From Acidiflorens sp963841945 (GTDB lineage: Bacteria; Acidobacteriota; Terriglobia; Terriglobales; Acidobacteriaceae): 64,000 nt of DNA. The stretch lies in the NCBI GenBank assembly GCA_963841945.1, contig CAWJFC010000025.1, positions 1 through 64,000 on the forward strand, in the 5' to 3' direction. This document shows, piece after piece, positions 1 to 8,099 of the stretch (position 1 is its first letter; each line of letters starts with the position of its first letter). The notes under the pieces are model-generated. The model saw only the letters and a program-made list of their open reading frames with translations. It made no database searches and had not been told where the DNA came from. The position numbers and the translations under genes are program-made.

Positions 1-37
1 GGCGAGGAGGCATCTGGATCGTGTTTTGTTGCTGCGA

Positions 38-430
38 TTAAAAAAACACGGAGGGTGAGACGTGGAAGCGCGCACTCAGGCGGCGAATGTGTTCCTTGGC
101 GAGATCGCGCTTGCCGTGGAGCACGTCGGACACGATGCTTTCGGTTCCGAAGACATCGGCTAGATCTTTTTGGCGAAGATTGTGAGCTTCCATCGGATGG
201 CGAACGATGTCGAGCGGGGCGGCGGCGGGCACGGGATAATGCTTGTCCTCGTACTCCTCGACCAGAACGGTCAGGAGAGCGATTAACTTTTCCTCGGCGG
301 CAGTGACCCGTTTTCGGCTGGTTAGCACCTCCAGTTGACGGATGTACAGCTGGTTCTGCTCGTCGTCGCGAATGACTTCGGGCTTGGTTCGGGACAATAG
401 CTTTCCGTGATCCACGGCTGCGCCACTCAT
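38..430 (-). CDS. higA: HigA-type antitoxin, XRE helix-turn-helix
   Basis: Antitoxin of a type II toxin-antitoxin pair. It should bind and neutralise HigB and repress the shared promoter. The 130-residue protein has a charged N-terminal half and a C-terminal Cro/C1-type helix-turn-helix at about residues 84-110 (LRQKDLADVFG, then SIVSDVLHGKRDL), typical of HigA. It follows the toxin gene, with a 4-base ATGA overlap at 427-430, which implies translational coupling. The toxin-first order is characteristic of higBA. The dual palindrome at 746-790 is the likely target. Family assignment is firm; neutralisation is inferred from the family. Confidence 0.88.
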   Translation of the reverse strand: MSGAAVDHGKLLSRTKPEVIRDDEQNQLYIRQLEVLTSRKRVTAAEEKLIALLTVLVEEYEDKHYPVPAAAPLDIVRHPMEAHNLRQKDLADVFGTESIVSDVLHGKRDLAKEHIRRLSARFHVSPSVFF

Positions 431-714
431 TTTCTCCAGGCTCCCTTGTCGTAGTCGGCATGCGTCAGCAGATACTTAACAAAGATCATCTGCCAACGAT
501 ATTCAATCCTCAAGATCAAACGGTATGCAGTGCCCTTGATGTTAAATACCGTGTATGGATCGACAAAATCTGCATGGGGGTAGACCTTGCGAACGTCCAC
601 CAAGCTCTGCCATGCGGCGCTCTTTGCTACCTTGTGCCATTCGCTCATGGGGCCTCGCAGCGAAGGATCGGCCGCTACGGCCTGCCGCCACGCGCTCCTG
701 CTGATGACGTGCAC
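427..714 (-). CDS. higB: HigB-type mRNA interferase toxin
   Basis: Ribosome-dependent mRNA endonuclease of the HigB (RelE-like) fold. The 95 residues match the short HigB family throughout: an N-terminal HVISRSAWR strand-helix, a central YTVFNIKGTAYRLILRI core, and a C-terminal FVKYLLTHADYDKG ending, where the His, Tyr and Lys are the usual catalytic-surface residues. The start is GTG at 714-712, preceded by an AGGAGA ribosome site at 731-726. The Met at internal residue 23 would delete the first strand, so it is less likely. It is first in the operon, with higA overlapping by 4 bases. It looks full length and intact. Confidence 0.88.
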   Translation of the reverse strand: MHVISRSAWRQAVAADPSLRGPMSEWHKVAKSAAWQSLVDVRKVYPHADFVDPYTVFNIKGTAYRLILRIEYRWQMIFVKYLLTHADYDKGAWRK

Positions 715-738
715 GGGGAGAGTTTTCTCCTGAGCTAT

Positions 739-768
739 AGTCTACTTCGCGTAATGCGAAGATGTAAA
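739..768 (-). promoter_or_regulatory. higBA promoter with operator in the spacer
   Basis: Reading the minus strand, TTTACA (768-763) and TAGACT (744-739) are 18 bases apart, a plausible sigma-70 -35/-10 pair. The predicted start lies about 18 bases before the GTG of higB. The spacer is almost entirely filled by palindrome TTCGCATTACGCGAA (minus-strand reading of 746-760), so a bound repressor would block polymerase. Promoter strength is inferred; the spacing and hexamers are visible. Confidence 0.6.
746..760. promoter_or_regulatory. Operator palindrome 1 of higBA
   Basis: TTCGC-N5-GCGAA, a perfect 5-bp-arm palindrome (TTCGCGTAATGCGAA on plus). It is the reverse complement of the copy at 776-790, with centres exactly 30 bases apart, about three helical turns, so two dimers would sit on the same DNA face. 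Its place between -35 and -10 makes it a probable HigA site. Confidence 0.65.
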
Positions 769-775
769 GAGAATA

Positions 776-790
776 TTCGCATTACGCGAA
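776..790. promoter_or_regulatory. Operator palindrome 2 of higBA
   Basis: TTCGCATTACGCGAA, the mirror of the site at 746-760. It lies just upstream of the -35 hexamer. Together the two sites form a larger perfect inverted repeat (745-760 with 776-791) around a 15-base A/T-rich centre. Confidence 0.6.
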
Positions 791-800
791 GCCGCTCGAA

Positions 801-819
801 GACGGGGGCAAGCCCCGTC
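801..819. repeat. Small GC-rich palindrome (REP-like)
   Basis: GACGGGG and CCCCGTC arms around a short centre, between the higBA control region and the end of the transporter gene at 843. It could act as a transcription stop for the minus-strand transporter operon, although no U-run follows. It resembles the other GC-rich palindromes in this window. Confidence 0.45.
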
Positions 820-842
820 TCTACGGGCATTTCGTCTTTGCC

Positions 843-1820
843 TCAGCCGTTGGCTTTGGCGACGAGCAGGATGGCGAAGCAGTAGAAGACGAACATCAGA
901 GATAGATAGAGCTTGGCTTTGCCGGGGGCGCCGGAAAATTCTTTCCAGGCGAAGATTCCCCAGAGCGCGGCGACCATGGGCGCGGATTGGCCGATGGCAT
1001 AGGAGATGGCGAAGGCGGTCGCTTTCCCGGCAACGACGTTGAATACGGTTCCGACACCCCAGATGCAGCCGCCGAAGAGTCCGAGCATGTGTCCGGAAAC
1101 CGGTCCGCCGAAGAAGCGGCTGAAGCTAACAGGCTCGCCGACCAGGGGGTGCTTCATGAAATACAGATTCCAGATGAAGCACGAAATCAGCGCGCCCAGC
1201 GTGAGACAAACGACGGAACTGTAGGGGGTGAGGACGTTGCCGCGGGTCGCGCCGTAGGCCACGAAGGGATTCCACAATCCCATGAGGACGCCGGAGACGA
1301 TGCAGACGACGATGCTTTTTCTTGAAACCGCGCGGCTTTCGCCGCCGCGGCTGCCGTAGGCTTTGCCGTCAAGGATGACGGCGACCAGCGCACAGGCCAC
1401 GCCGAGGCCGAGAAACATGGCGTTACCCTTGGGCTGGAGAGCGAAGCTCAAAACCGTGCCGACGACGAGCGCGATGCCGATTGAAACCGGGAAGGCGATG
1501 GCCAGTCCGGCCATATCAATGGCGGCGACGAGGAGCAGGTTGGCGAGATTGAAGATGGCCCCGCCGACCATGGTGGAAACGATGTTGGTGGTGTCAGCGG
1601 AGTGAATGTTGTTCAGGAAGCTGGAGGCGTCGTGTCCCGTGCTGCCCATGGTGAGCGCCAGGATGAGGGAGATCGCGAAGATCCCGATAGCGTAGTCCCA
1701 GTAGAAGAGTTCGAAGCGGTAGTTTTTGACTCCCTTGTAGGTGTTGGCCCAGGAGCCCCAGCAGATGGCGCTGGTGATCATCATGAAAAGTGCGATATCG
1801 AGGGAACTCGGCGTGTACAT
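843..1820 (-). CDS. DMT-superfamily permease, GRP/ureide-permease type
   Basis: Inner-membrane secondary transporter of 325 residues with about ten hydrophobic segments arranged as two five-helix halves, as in the glucose/ribose porter and ureide permease branch of the drug/metabolite transporter superfamily. The N-terminal ICWGSWANTYK segment is typical of that branch. An AAAGGA ribosome site lies 6 bases before the ATG. It is 108 bases downstream of an exported nucleoside hydrolase on the same strand, which suggests ribose, a nucleobase or a nucleoside as substrate. Neither substrate nor direction can be read from sequence alone; RhaT-like sugar transport is the main alternative. Confidence 0.75.
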   Translation of the reverse strand: MYTPSSLDIALFMMITSAICWGSWANTYKGVKNYRFELFYWDYAIGIFAISLILALTMGSTGHDASSFLNNIHSADTTNIVSTMVGGAIFNLANLLLVAAIDMAGLAIAFPVSIGIALVVGTVLSFALQPKGNAMFLGLGVACALVAVILDGKAYGSRGGESRAVSRKSIVVCIVSGVLMGLWNPFVAYGATRGNVLTPYSSVVCLTLGALISCFIWNLYFMKHPLVGEPVSFSRFFGGPVSGHMLGLFGGCIWGVGTVFNVVAGKATAFAISYAIGQSAPMVAALWGIFAWKEFSGAPGKAKLYLSLMFVFYCFAILLVAKANG

Positions 1821-1928
1821 GGAGGTCCTTTCTTGTTATTTCTCATTGTTCCTTTTATTCCTGCGGCCCTTTAAGCGCGAAATAAACACCCATTGATCGC
1901 GTGGAACGCAGGGTTTCGCAGCGGCATC

Positions 1929-2993
1929 CTACTTGCCTTTAATCCGCGAGACAAACATCTGGAGAAAGCGGTCGGCCTGGACTTCGGTGCAGACCTTGGC
2001 GTTCGGCTCGACCTTGTCGAGTCCCTCGATGATGTAGCGGTCACCGTGCAGAACATTTCGCTCGATGTATCCCTGGCGATTGGCGACCGTTTCGCCGCGA
2101 GTGAATTCGCCGCGGGTTTCGACATCGACGTGCATGGCGGGCGCGGTCACGAGGCTGGAATCGATGGCGACACCGACCGCCAGAGGATCGAACATGGGGG
2201 TACCGGGGGAACTGTATTTGGCGGAGAGATCGACGAGAAAGGTGCCGACCTTACCGATGAAATCACTGACCGGCCCGTGCCCGGTGGCGATCTGATCGAG
2301 ATGCTTCCTCGTGAGGAGCGTTCTGTTTGAGACATCAAGGCCCACCATGGTGAGGGGCCATCCAGCCTGGAAGACAATCTGAGCGGCTTCAGGATCGTTA
2401 TAGATGTTGGCCTCGGCGGCGGCGTTGACGTTGCCCCCGGAGATGGAACCGCCCATGAGGATGACTTCCTTGACGAGAGGCACGATGGACGGGTCTTTTT
2501 CGACCGCGAGTGCGATGTTGGTGAGCGGGCCGATCGGCACGAGCGTGATTTCATGAGGCGCGGCGTGGACCATTTGAATGATGAGGTCGGGCGCGAAACG
2601 AGGATCGACTTTGCAGTTGCTGGGAGGAAGTTCGATATCGGCCAGGCCGTTCTTGCCGTGCCAGAATTCGGCGGTGATCAGCTTTTGAAAGAGCGGGTGC
2701 TGAGCGCCGGCGGCGACGGGGATGTCGCAGCGATGGGCGAGAGAGACCATGCGCAGGGCATTTTCGAGTCCCTGCTGCGCGACGACGTTGCCGGGAACGA
2801 CGGTGAGGGCGCGGACGTCGAGCTCGGGCGAGTTGAGCGCGAGCATGATGGCCATGGCGTCGTCGGTGCCGGGATCGGTGTCAATGATGACTTTTTTGGG
2901 AGGCGCGGCGGCGGTGATGGAGAAGAAGAATGCTAGTGAGACGAGCAGTAGAGTCGTGCTGGCTTTCCTGAACAATGGGCCCGGGATTTTCAG
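1929..2993 (-). CDS. Exported inosine/uridine-preferring nucleoside hydrolase
   Basis: Cleaves the N-glycosidic bond of nucleosides to give ribose and free base. The family signature DTDPGTDDA (about residues 38-46) supplies the Ca2+-binding aspartates, and the fold continues through VPIGPLTNIA and ILMGGS to a C-terminal D near residue 260. A hydrophobic segment (TTLLLVSLAFFFSITAAA) precedes it, so the enzyme is probably periplasmic. The start is uncertain. A GGAGG site at 3005-3001 sits ideally before a CTG at 2993, the next standard start is TTG at 2975, and the open frame extends to 3245 but would then overlap the upstream gene. It forms an operon with the permease at 843-1820. Confidence 0.82.
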   Translation of the reverse strand: MKIPGPLFRKASTTLLLVSLAFFFSITAAAPPKKVIIDTDPGTDDAMAIMLALNSPELDVRALTVVPGNVVAQQGLENALRMVSLAHRCDIPVAAGAQHPLFQKLITAEFWHGKNGLADIELPPSNCKVDPRFAPDLIIQMVHAAPHEITLVPIGPLTNIALAVEKDPSIVPLVKEVILMGGSISGGNVNAAAEANIYNDPEAAQIVFQAGWPLTMVGLDVSNRTLLTRKHLDQIATGHGPVSDFIGKVGTFLVDLSAKYSSPGTPMFDPLAVGVAIDSSLVTAPAMHVDVETRGEFTRGETVANRQGYIERNVLHGDRYIIEGLDKVEPNAKVCTEVQADRFLQMFVSRIKGK

Positions 2994-3214
2994 AATGCGT
3001 CCTCCATGGGGATTGGGATTCGGGCGTAGCGTAGTGGGTGCAGCGATGTGTGTCAAGCCCGTGCACTCGGTCCCTGCGCTCGGCTTGTTACTCGGCCGGG
3101 GGACGAGAGCTGTCGCGAACAGGAACGAGCGGGCGACGCACAATATCCAGATCAATTTCGAAAAGAAGCCACGCATCTTTCGAACTTGAAGCGGGTTGCC
3201 GCGCGCTGTGCACG

Positions 3215-5539
3215 CTAGTAGTGATACTTCGTTTTGGTTGCCCACTCGCTCTTCGGATAACGCTCATGCAGCAGATTGAACGCTTTTGCCGACCATTTCG
3301 TCGTCTCTGCGTCGGTGCATCCGTAGCGCGTTGAGCGCACCACCAGATGCAGCGCCTGCGGCACACGCTCGTCGTTCGGGTGCGATTGAGCGTAGTCGAG
3401 CACTTCGGCGGCCAGGAAGTTCGGTGCCACCGCCGCGTCCGCGAGTCTGACTAGTTCGCGCTCGAGCTGGGTTTGGTTGCTCGCCGAAAGAAACGCCGGC
3501 GCCGGCACGGTCGGATCGCGGTCAGGTCGAGTGCGTCCCGGCTGATCCTTCATGGGCTCACACCACCAGTTGTCGCGGAAGTTGTCGATCTCGCCCAGAG
3601 TGCCGGATCGCAACAGTCCGGTCCGCACGTACGGGCTTAGTCCCGGATTCTGCAACGTGACAAAGGCGGCTGCGAATCGCTTCTCTTCGTTTGTCTTGGC
3701 CGACCGGAATGGCTCCATCGCGGTCCAGAGCGGCTTGTCCAACTCCGCGATTGCCGGTTGCAGTTGATCGGCGGCCAGCATGTTCCCGAGCACAGTTGCC
3801 CGCGTCCACGTGCTGCGGGCCAGCTCCCGCCGCAGCGGAGCGGGGAGAGTTTCGGACTTCGCCGACTCGACCAGCAATGCGGCAGGTAGTTTTTGTGCCA
3901 GGATCTGTGCCGAGTAATCGTTGAAGAATGCCTTGCCCTTGTCCTGCTGGCTGCGCTCGGTCAGGTCTTGCTCTTCGTCTCCGTCGGGAAGGCCATCGCC
4001 CATATCGAAACCGATCTGCGCTGGAACCTCGGCGGCGTGGCTGAGGAAGTCTGCGAGACTGGTGCTCAGCCTCTGCCGCTCGTCGTTAAAGAGGTTGCGC
4101 GTCCCGTGAGACAGCTCATCCTGCGGACGGCTGAGCCACACATCCAGTTCCTTGCGCGCTGTTTCCTGCTGCCTGCCGCGCGCGATCAGCCGCAAGGCGT
4201 AGTAGCGCACGCTGGTATAGGCGGGAGAGGCGAGTCGCACTTGCTCCGCCGCCTTCAGCAATTCGGTCGTGCCGGCGTCCGTGGGGTCGGCCAGATCCAG
4301 CGCGGCAACGAGCCACGCCGCGGACTTTTTTTCGCGCCACTGTGCCATCGCATGTTCGGCATCCTGCGCATGTCTGGCATCCTGCTGCCCGGAGGGACGC
4401 GGCGCGCCCAGCGGGTGCTCGTATGTTCGGTCGGTATAGAAGGTCTTGATCCAGTCGCTGAGGTCTCCCGCCTGCTCGCCCTGCGATACCAGCAGCACGT
4501 AATCCCAAAGATGCTGCTTGAAATCCGGCCCCGGATCAGGCTTCTCCATCATTTGCTCGAGTTCGGCAACCCGCTTCTCTGGTTCGGTGCGAAAGCGGAC
4601 GTAATCGAGCAATCGTTGCGCCGCCGCGTGCGAAGGCTCCAACTTCGGATCACGCACCACCTCTTCCAGTTTCGCCTGCGCCGCCCGCAGACCATCCTTA
4701 TCGAGTTTTCCGTAATCCGCCGTGCTCAGCGTCGCCTTGCGCACCATTGCCCGTGCTGCAAGATATTCGCCATAGCCCGCCCACGGGGATGCCGGGTCTT
4801 TGGCGATCGCCTCGAAGGCCGACGCCGCTTCATCAAAGCGCCGCTGATAAAACAGCGCGGCCGCGATCTGGTAATTGCGGTTCGCCCGCAGTAATGGATC
4901 GCTCGACTCGAGCCGGGCCGGGACTGCCTGAGCGGTACCTTCCTGCGCCGAACCTTCCTGAGCCTTCCCTTCGCAATTCGCGAAGACCTGATCCTGAGCC
5001 ACTAGCCAATCCTTTACTGCCGCGCTGCCGGCACCATACTTTTGCGCCAGCGCGTCCAGCGTTTGTGCCGCCACCTTGAATGCATCGTCGGGACAATTTA
5101 AAAACACCTGGTAGGGCTGGTCTCTAACGACCGGGGCGTACACACCGACATTTTCAATTCGCGCCACTCCAAACTGCTCTCGCGCCTTTAGCCATGCTTC
5201 GGAAGCGGGATGCCCGTCGGCGAAGGGAGGCGGCGTCGGTCCCATGCTCCGGTTCCACACATCGATCGCGTCATGCTGCTGCGCGGCGTTTAGCTTCATT
5301 CCGTTCAAGGAGCGGTAGGCCACAACCAAATAGGAGCGCCGCATGGTGGGCAGCACGATACCCAGCTTTCCGGAGGCGAACTCTGGCTGCGAAGTCTGCG
5401 GGGCTCCAGCGGGAACAAAAATCGCTTCGTCAAACCACGGGCCGCAGGCATAGATAGCGGGCGCTGCCAGCACAACTGCCGCAACGCCTGCAATGAACCA
5501 CCATCGCACCCAGCGCGTAACGTCGAGTTTCATCGCCAT
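3215..5539 (-). CDS. Large secreted or lipoprotein-like protein with TPR-like helices, unknown function
   Basis: 774 residues. The N-terminus has a positively charged stretch, a hydrophobic helix (WFIAGVAAVVLAAPAIYAC) and a Cys at its end, which could be a signal peptide or a poor lipobox (Tyr at -2). The rest is helix-rich; a region near residue 225 (NRNYQIAAALFYQRRFDEAASAFEAI) is clearly TPR-like, suggesting a protein-interaction scaffold in the envelope. A short tandem repeat (AQEGSAQEGTAQ, DNA about 4927-4975) interrupts it. It overlaps the upstream DUF3142-like gene by 10 bases, so the two are co-translated. No enzyme motif is seen, and function is unknown. Confidence 0.75.
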   Translation of the reverse strand: MAMKLDVTRWVRWWFIAGVAAVVLAAPAIYACGPWFDEAIFVPAGAPQTSQPEFASGKLGIVLPTMRRSYLVVAYRSLNGMKLNAAQQHDAIDVWNRSMGPTPPPFADGHPASEAWLKAREQFGVARIENVGVYAPVVRDQPYQVFLNCPDDAFKVAAQTLDALAQKYGAGSAAVKDWLVAQDQVFANCEGKAQEGSAQEGTAQAVPARLESSDPLLRANRNYQIAAALFYQRRFDEAASAFEAIAKDPASPWAGYGEYLAARAMVRKATLSTADYGKLDKDGLRAAQAKLEEVVRDPKLEPSHAAAQRLLDYVRFRTEPEKRVAELEQMMEKPDPGPDFKQHLWDYVLLVSQGEQAGDLSDWIKTFYTDRTYEHPLGAPRPSGQQDARHAQDAEHAMAQWREKKSAAWLVAALDLADPTDAGTTELLKAAEQVRLASPAYTSVRYYALRLIARGRQQETARKELDVWLSRPQDELSHGTRNLFNDERQRLSTSLADFLSHAAEVPAQIGFDMGDGLPDGDEEQDLTERSQQDKGKAFFNDYSAQILAQKLPAALLVESAKSETLPAPLRRELARSTWTRATVLGNMLAADQLQPAIAELDKPLWTAMEPFRSAKTNEEKRFAAAFVTLQNPGLSPYVRTGLLRSGTLGEIDNFRDNWWCEPMKDQPGRTRPDRDPTVPAPAFLSASNQTQLERELVRLADAAVAPNFLAAEVLDYAQSHPNDERVPQALHLVVRSTRYGCTDAETTKWSAKAFNLLHERYPKSEWATKTKYHY

Positions 5540-6342
5540 GATTGCAACTCCTCAAGAAGCTTTTGCACGGAACGTTCCGTCCACGGAGAAGGAGAAAACG
5601 CATACAGCCGCCGGCCGGACGGCAGTTTCGGCCACGGCTCGTCGAGTGAGACTCCGAGGCTCGTACGACAAATCGGTTCCCGAAAATCGTGCCCGGATCG
5701 TATCCAGTTCGTGACCTCAGCCAGCCCGGCGCCCATGCGAAACAGCATTGGCACCGCCTCATCGATGGGCAGCCCGGACATCCACCGGTCGCCAATGCAC
5801 CAGGAGGTGAGCGCGGTGATCGAGAGCGGCGTCGACGGCGGCAGCTTGCGCTTGAGTTCCACCAGCACCTGGCGATAAAACTCTCGCTCCGAGACGGTTG
5901 CATCGAAGTCGACCTGCACCGCGAATACGCCGGGGAGGTTACCCGCGCGGGCAATCTCGGCGGCAACTCGCTTCGCGGTCTCGGGATCGCGCGCCGCACC
6001 GGACGCTGTTTCAATTCGCACGACAGCGACCAATCTCGTTTGCGGCGCGAGTTGGAGCGGTTGCATCCGTGGCCAATAACTCATTCCGTCGCGCCCTATA
6101 CGCACCGTACCCGCCAAAAACGCCACTCCCGCTTGCTTCGGATCGAGAAATCGCAAATCCTCGGGCCGCTCCCACGCCCAGAGCACCAGCGGCGGCACAG
6201 TGCTCATGCCGTGTGTCTCCGCAGGGACGGTGTTGGCCGGAAGACACGATCGGTTGGCGCGAAGGACGCGGCTATCGGCGAACCGCGGCACAAGCAAGGC
6301 AGCGGTAATTCCAACGGCGGCGCATCGGAGTAGAAGTTTCAT
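5530..6342 (-). CDS. DUF3142-like exported protein
   Basis: About 270 residues from the ATG at 6342, followed by a signal-like segment (LLLRCAAVGITAALLVP). The body contains LVLWAWERPEDLRFLD, a VAVVRIE strand, VQVDFDATVSEREFYR and LSITALTSWCIGDRW, the pattern I associate with DUF3142, which probably adopts a TIM-barrel-like fold. Conserved Asp, Trp and Cys residues are present but no activity is established for the family. The open frame reaches 6411, but the later ATG begins the signal peptide. Its 3' end overlaps the 774-residue gene by 10 bases, so the pair is one transcription unit. Confidence 0.68.
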   Translation of the reverse strand: MKLLLRCAAVGITAALLVPRFADSRVLRANRSCLPANTVPAETHGMSTVPPLVLWAWERPEDLRFLDPKQAGVAFLAGTVRIGRDGMSYWPRMQPLQLAPQTRLVAVVRIETASGAARDPETAKRVAAEIARAGNLPGVFAVQVDFDATVSEREFYRQVLVELKRKLPPSTPLSITALTSWCIGDRWMSGLPIDEAVPMLFRMGAGLAEVTNWIRSGHDFREPICRTSLGVSLDEPWPKLPSGRRLYAFSPSPWTERSVQKLLEELQSWR

Positions 6343-6375
6343 GGTGATAGGAATCGGGTCTATCTTGCCTCTTAT

Positions 6376-6432
6376 CTTTTGTGTACTCAACGTGTCTTTT
6401 GTGTACTGCAACGTGTTTGTACTGCAATGTGG
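6376..6432. repeat. Three imperfect ~20-bp tandem repeats upstream of the DUF3142-like gene
   Basis: The word TTTTGTGTACTGCAACGTGT appears as TTTTGTGTACTCAACGTGT, then nearly intact, then as TTGTACTGCAATGTG, back to back. Each unit carries a GTAC core. The array is 35-90 bases upstream of the minus-strand DUF3142 start, a good position for operator sites. No regulator is assigned. Confidence 0.55.
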
Positions 6433-6626
6433 TCTCCAATCGGCTCGCGACGCCGGCGTTACGATCGGGATGCGCCGGAGGAGGCGCGAGCGTCATCTAT
6501 CTATGTGGGTTGTTTTACCTGTGGCGCGAGCAAGATGCGCTCGCTGCGGGATTGTTGGGAGCTGGCTTACAATGGCTCGACCACGGCGATTTTGCCGCGG
6601 CAGGATATTTTTCATTGTTGGCGTGA
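6429..6626 (+). CDS. Possible small membrane protein ahead of deoC
   Basis: A 66-codon frame from a GTG at 6429 ends with TGA at 6624-6626, three bases before the deoC ATG. Its second half (IYLCGLFYLW, then ALAAGLLGAGLQWL) could form a membrane hairpin. No ribosome site precedes it and no family is recognised. The close spacing to deoC is the only supporting context, so it may be chance. Confidence 0.2.
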   Translation: MVSNRLATPALRSGCAGGGASVIYLCGLFYLWREQDALAAGLLGAGLQWLDHGDFAAAGYFSLLA

Positions 6627-6629
6627 ACG

Positions 6630-7652
6630 ATGTCGACCGAGAAAAACTCAATTCGACGGGCCGATCCTGGCGGCGAGACGATCGCGGTGCTGGCGGGGCG
6701 TCCGCTGTTACCGAATCGCGGGATTCCTTTGAATCTGGATTGGGTGCGGGACGTGCGCGTGAATACGAGCGCGGTGGAACGGCGCGCGCAGTCGATGGTG
6801 GCGCGGCGGACGGTGAAAAAAGAATGGCAGGCGGCGTGGCTGCTGCGCGCGATTACGTGCATGGATCTGACCACGCTTTCGGGCGACGACACGGACGAGC
6901 GCGTGCGGCGGCTGTGCGCCAAGGGACGACATCCGATTCAGCAGGAGATGGTGGAGAAGCTGGGGATCGCCGAGTTGGACGTCAAGGTGGCGGCGATTTG
7001 CGTGTATCACACGTTTGTGGAGACGGCGGTGGCGGCGCTGGAGGGCAGCGGGATTCATGTGGCGGCGGTGTCGACGGGATTTCCGGCGGGCTTGTCGCCG
7101 CTGACGGAGCGGGTGGCGGAGATTCGGCGGTCGGTGGAGGCGGGCGCGGACGAGATCGATGTGGTGATTACGCGAGCGCATGTTTTTGGCGGGCGCTGGC
7201 AGGCGTTGTATGACGAAGTTGCGGCGTTCAAGCAGGCTTGCGGATCGAGACATATGAAAGTAATCCTCGGAACGGGCGACTTGCTGACTTTGCGGAATGT
7301 GGCGCGGGCCAGTGTGGTGGCGATGATGGCGGGCGCAGATTTTATCAAGACTTCTACCGGGAAAGAACCGACGAACGCGACTTTGCCGGTGGGACTGGTG
7401 ATGACGCGCGCGATTCGCGAGTATGCGCAGGAGACAGGGATGGCGGTGGGATTCAAGCCGGCGGGCGGGATTCGGACGGCCAAGCAGTCGCTCGATTGGC
7501 TGGCGATGATTAAGGAAGAGTTGGGCGAGTCGTGGATGCGGGCGGAGATGTTTCGCTTTGGAGCGAGCGGATTGTTGGGGGATATTGAGCGGCAGTTGGA
7601 GCATTTTGCTACCGGGCGGTATTCGGCGGAGTGGCGGCATCCGCTGGCGTGA
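6630..7652 (+). CDS. deoC: Deoxyribose-phosphate aldolase, long eukaryote-like (DERA) form
   Basis: Splits 2-deoxyribose 5-phosphate into glyceraldehyde 3-phosphate and acetaldehyde in the cytoplasm. The TIM barrel carries the Schiff-base lysine at K240 (DFIKTSTGK) and the second active-site lysine at K276 (GFKPAGGIRT). At 340 residues it is about 100 longer than E. coli-type DeoC. The segment VERRAQSMVARRTVKKEWQ followed by LLRAITCMDLTTLSGDD matches the animal DERA type as I know it. It starts a plus-strand cluster with an epoxide-hydrolase-fold protein (7 bases downstream) and an ALDH16-like dehydrogenase that could oxidise the acetaldehyde product. Confidence 0.93.
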   Translation: MSTEKNSIRRADPGGETIAVLAGRPLLPNRGIPLNLDWVRDVRVNTSAVERRAQSMVARRTVKKEWQAAWLLRAITCMDLTTLSGDDTDERVRRLCAKGRHPIQQEMVEKLGIAELDVKVAAICVYHTFVETAVAALEGSGIHVAAVSTGFPAGLSPLTERVAEIRRSVEAGADEIDVVITRAHVFGGRWQALYDEVAAFKQACGSRHMKVILGTGDLLTLRNVARASVVAMMAGADFIKTSTGKEPTNATLPVGLVMTRAIREYAQETGMAVGFKPAGGIRTAKQSLDWLAMIKEELGESWMRAEMFRFGASGLLGDIERQLEHFATGRYSAEWRHPLA

Positions 7653-7659
7653 GGGACGA

Positions 7660-8058
7660 ATGGAGAATAGCGAGAGTATTGCGCTGATCCGGAGATTCAT
7701 CGAGGCATGCGTTCGGGCTGATCCGGAGGAATTCGCGAGTTATTTTACGGAGGACGCAACCTGGTGGAATTCGCCATGGCAGCCGATTCAAGGCCGCGAT
7801 GCGATTCGCGAGACCTTGCGGCGCGGAGCGCAGCGCATGATTGCTTTGCCGTGGGAAATACGACACATTGTGGCGGACGGGGATATCGTAATGACGGAGC
7901 GGCTGGATAAATTTCTGGTCGGAGAGACACGCGTCAGCGTTCCTTGCATGGGTGTGTTCGAGCTGCGCGACAGAAAGATTGTGGCCTGGCGGGACTATTG
8001 GGACCTGCACCAGTTTGAGCGCCAACTGCCCCCAGCCACGGAAGGAGGAAAGAGGTGA
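7660..8058 (+). CDS. Limonene-1,2-epoxide hydrolase-like / SnoaL-fold protein
   Basis: 132 residues of the NTF2-like cone fold. The limonene-epoxide-hydrolase Asp-Arg-Asp catalytic set appears conserved: Arg and Asp in ERLDKF and the second Asp in AWRDYWD. Upstream segments VRADPEEFASYFTEDATWWNS and IQGRDAIRETL are standard for the family. The ATG at 7660 lies 7 bases after deoC, and the aldehyde dehydrogenase begins 41 bases downstream, so co-transcription is likely. The natural substrate is unknown. A small ketone, aldehyde hydrate or epoxide is possible, and a non-enzymatic SnoaL-like role cannot be excluded. Confidence 0.75.
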   Translation: MENSESIALIRRFIEACVRADPEEFASYFTEDATWWNSPWQPIQGRDAIRETLRRGAQRMIALPWEIRHIVADGDIVMTERLDKFLVGETRVSVPCMGVFELRDRKIVAWRDYWDLHQFERQLPPATEGGKR

Positions 8059-8099
8059 GGATCCTTCGCGTCATCGAAGGCTCTTGAAGAAATGAAGAT

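Noticed and set aside
2994..3245. The N-terminal extension of the nucleoside hydrolase frame up to 3245
   Set aside because: It would overlap the upstream gene by 31 bases, lies before the signal peptide and has low coding character.
3893..4894. A 333-codon plus-strand frame inside the 774-residue gene
   Set aside because: No ribosome site and no recognisable fold; the opposite strand has a signal peptide and TPR-like content.
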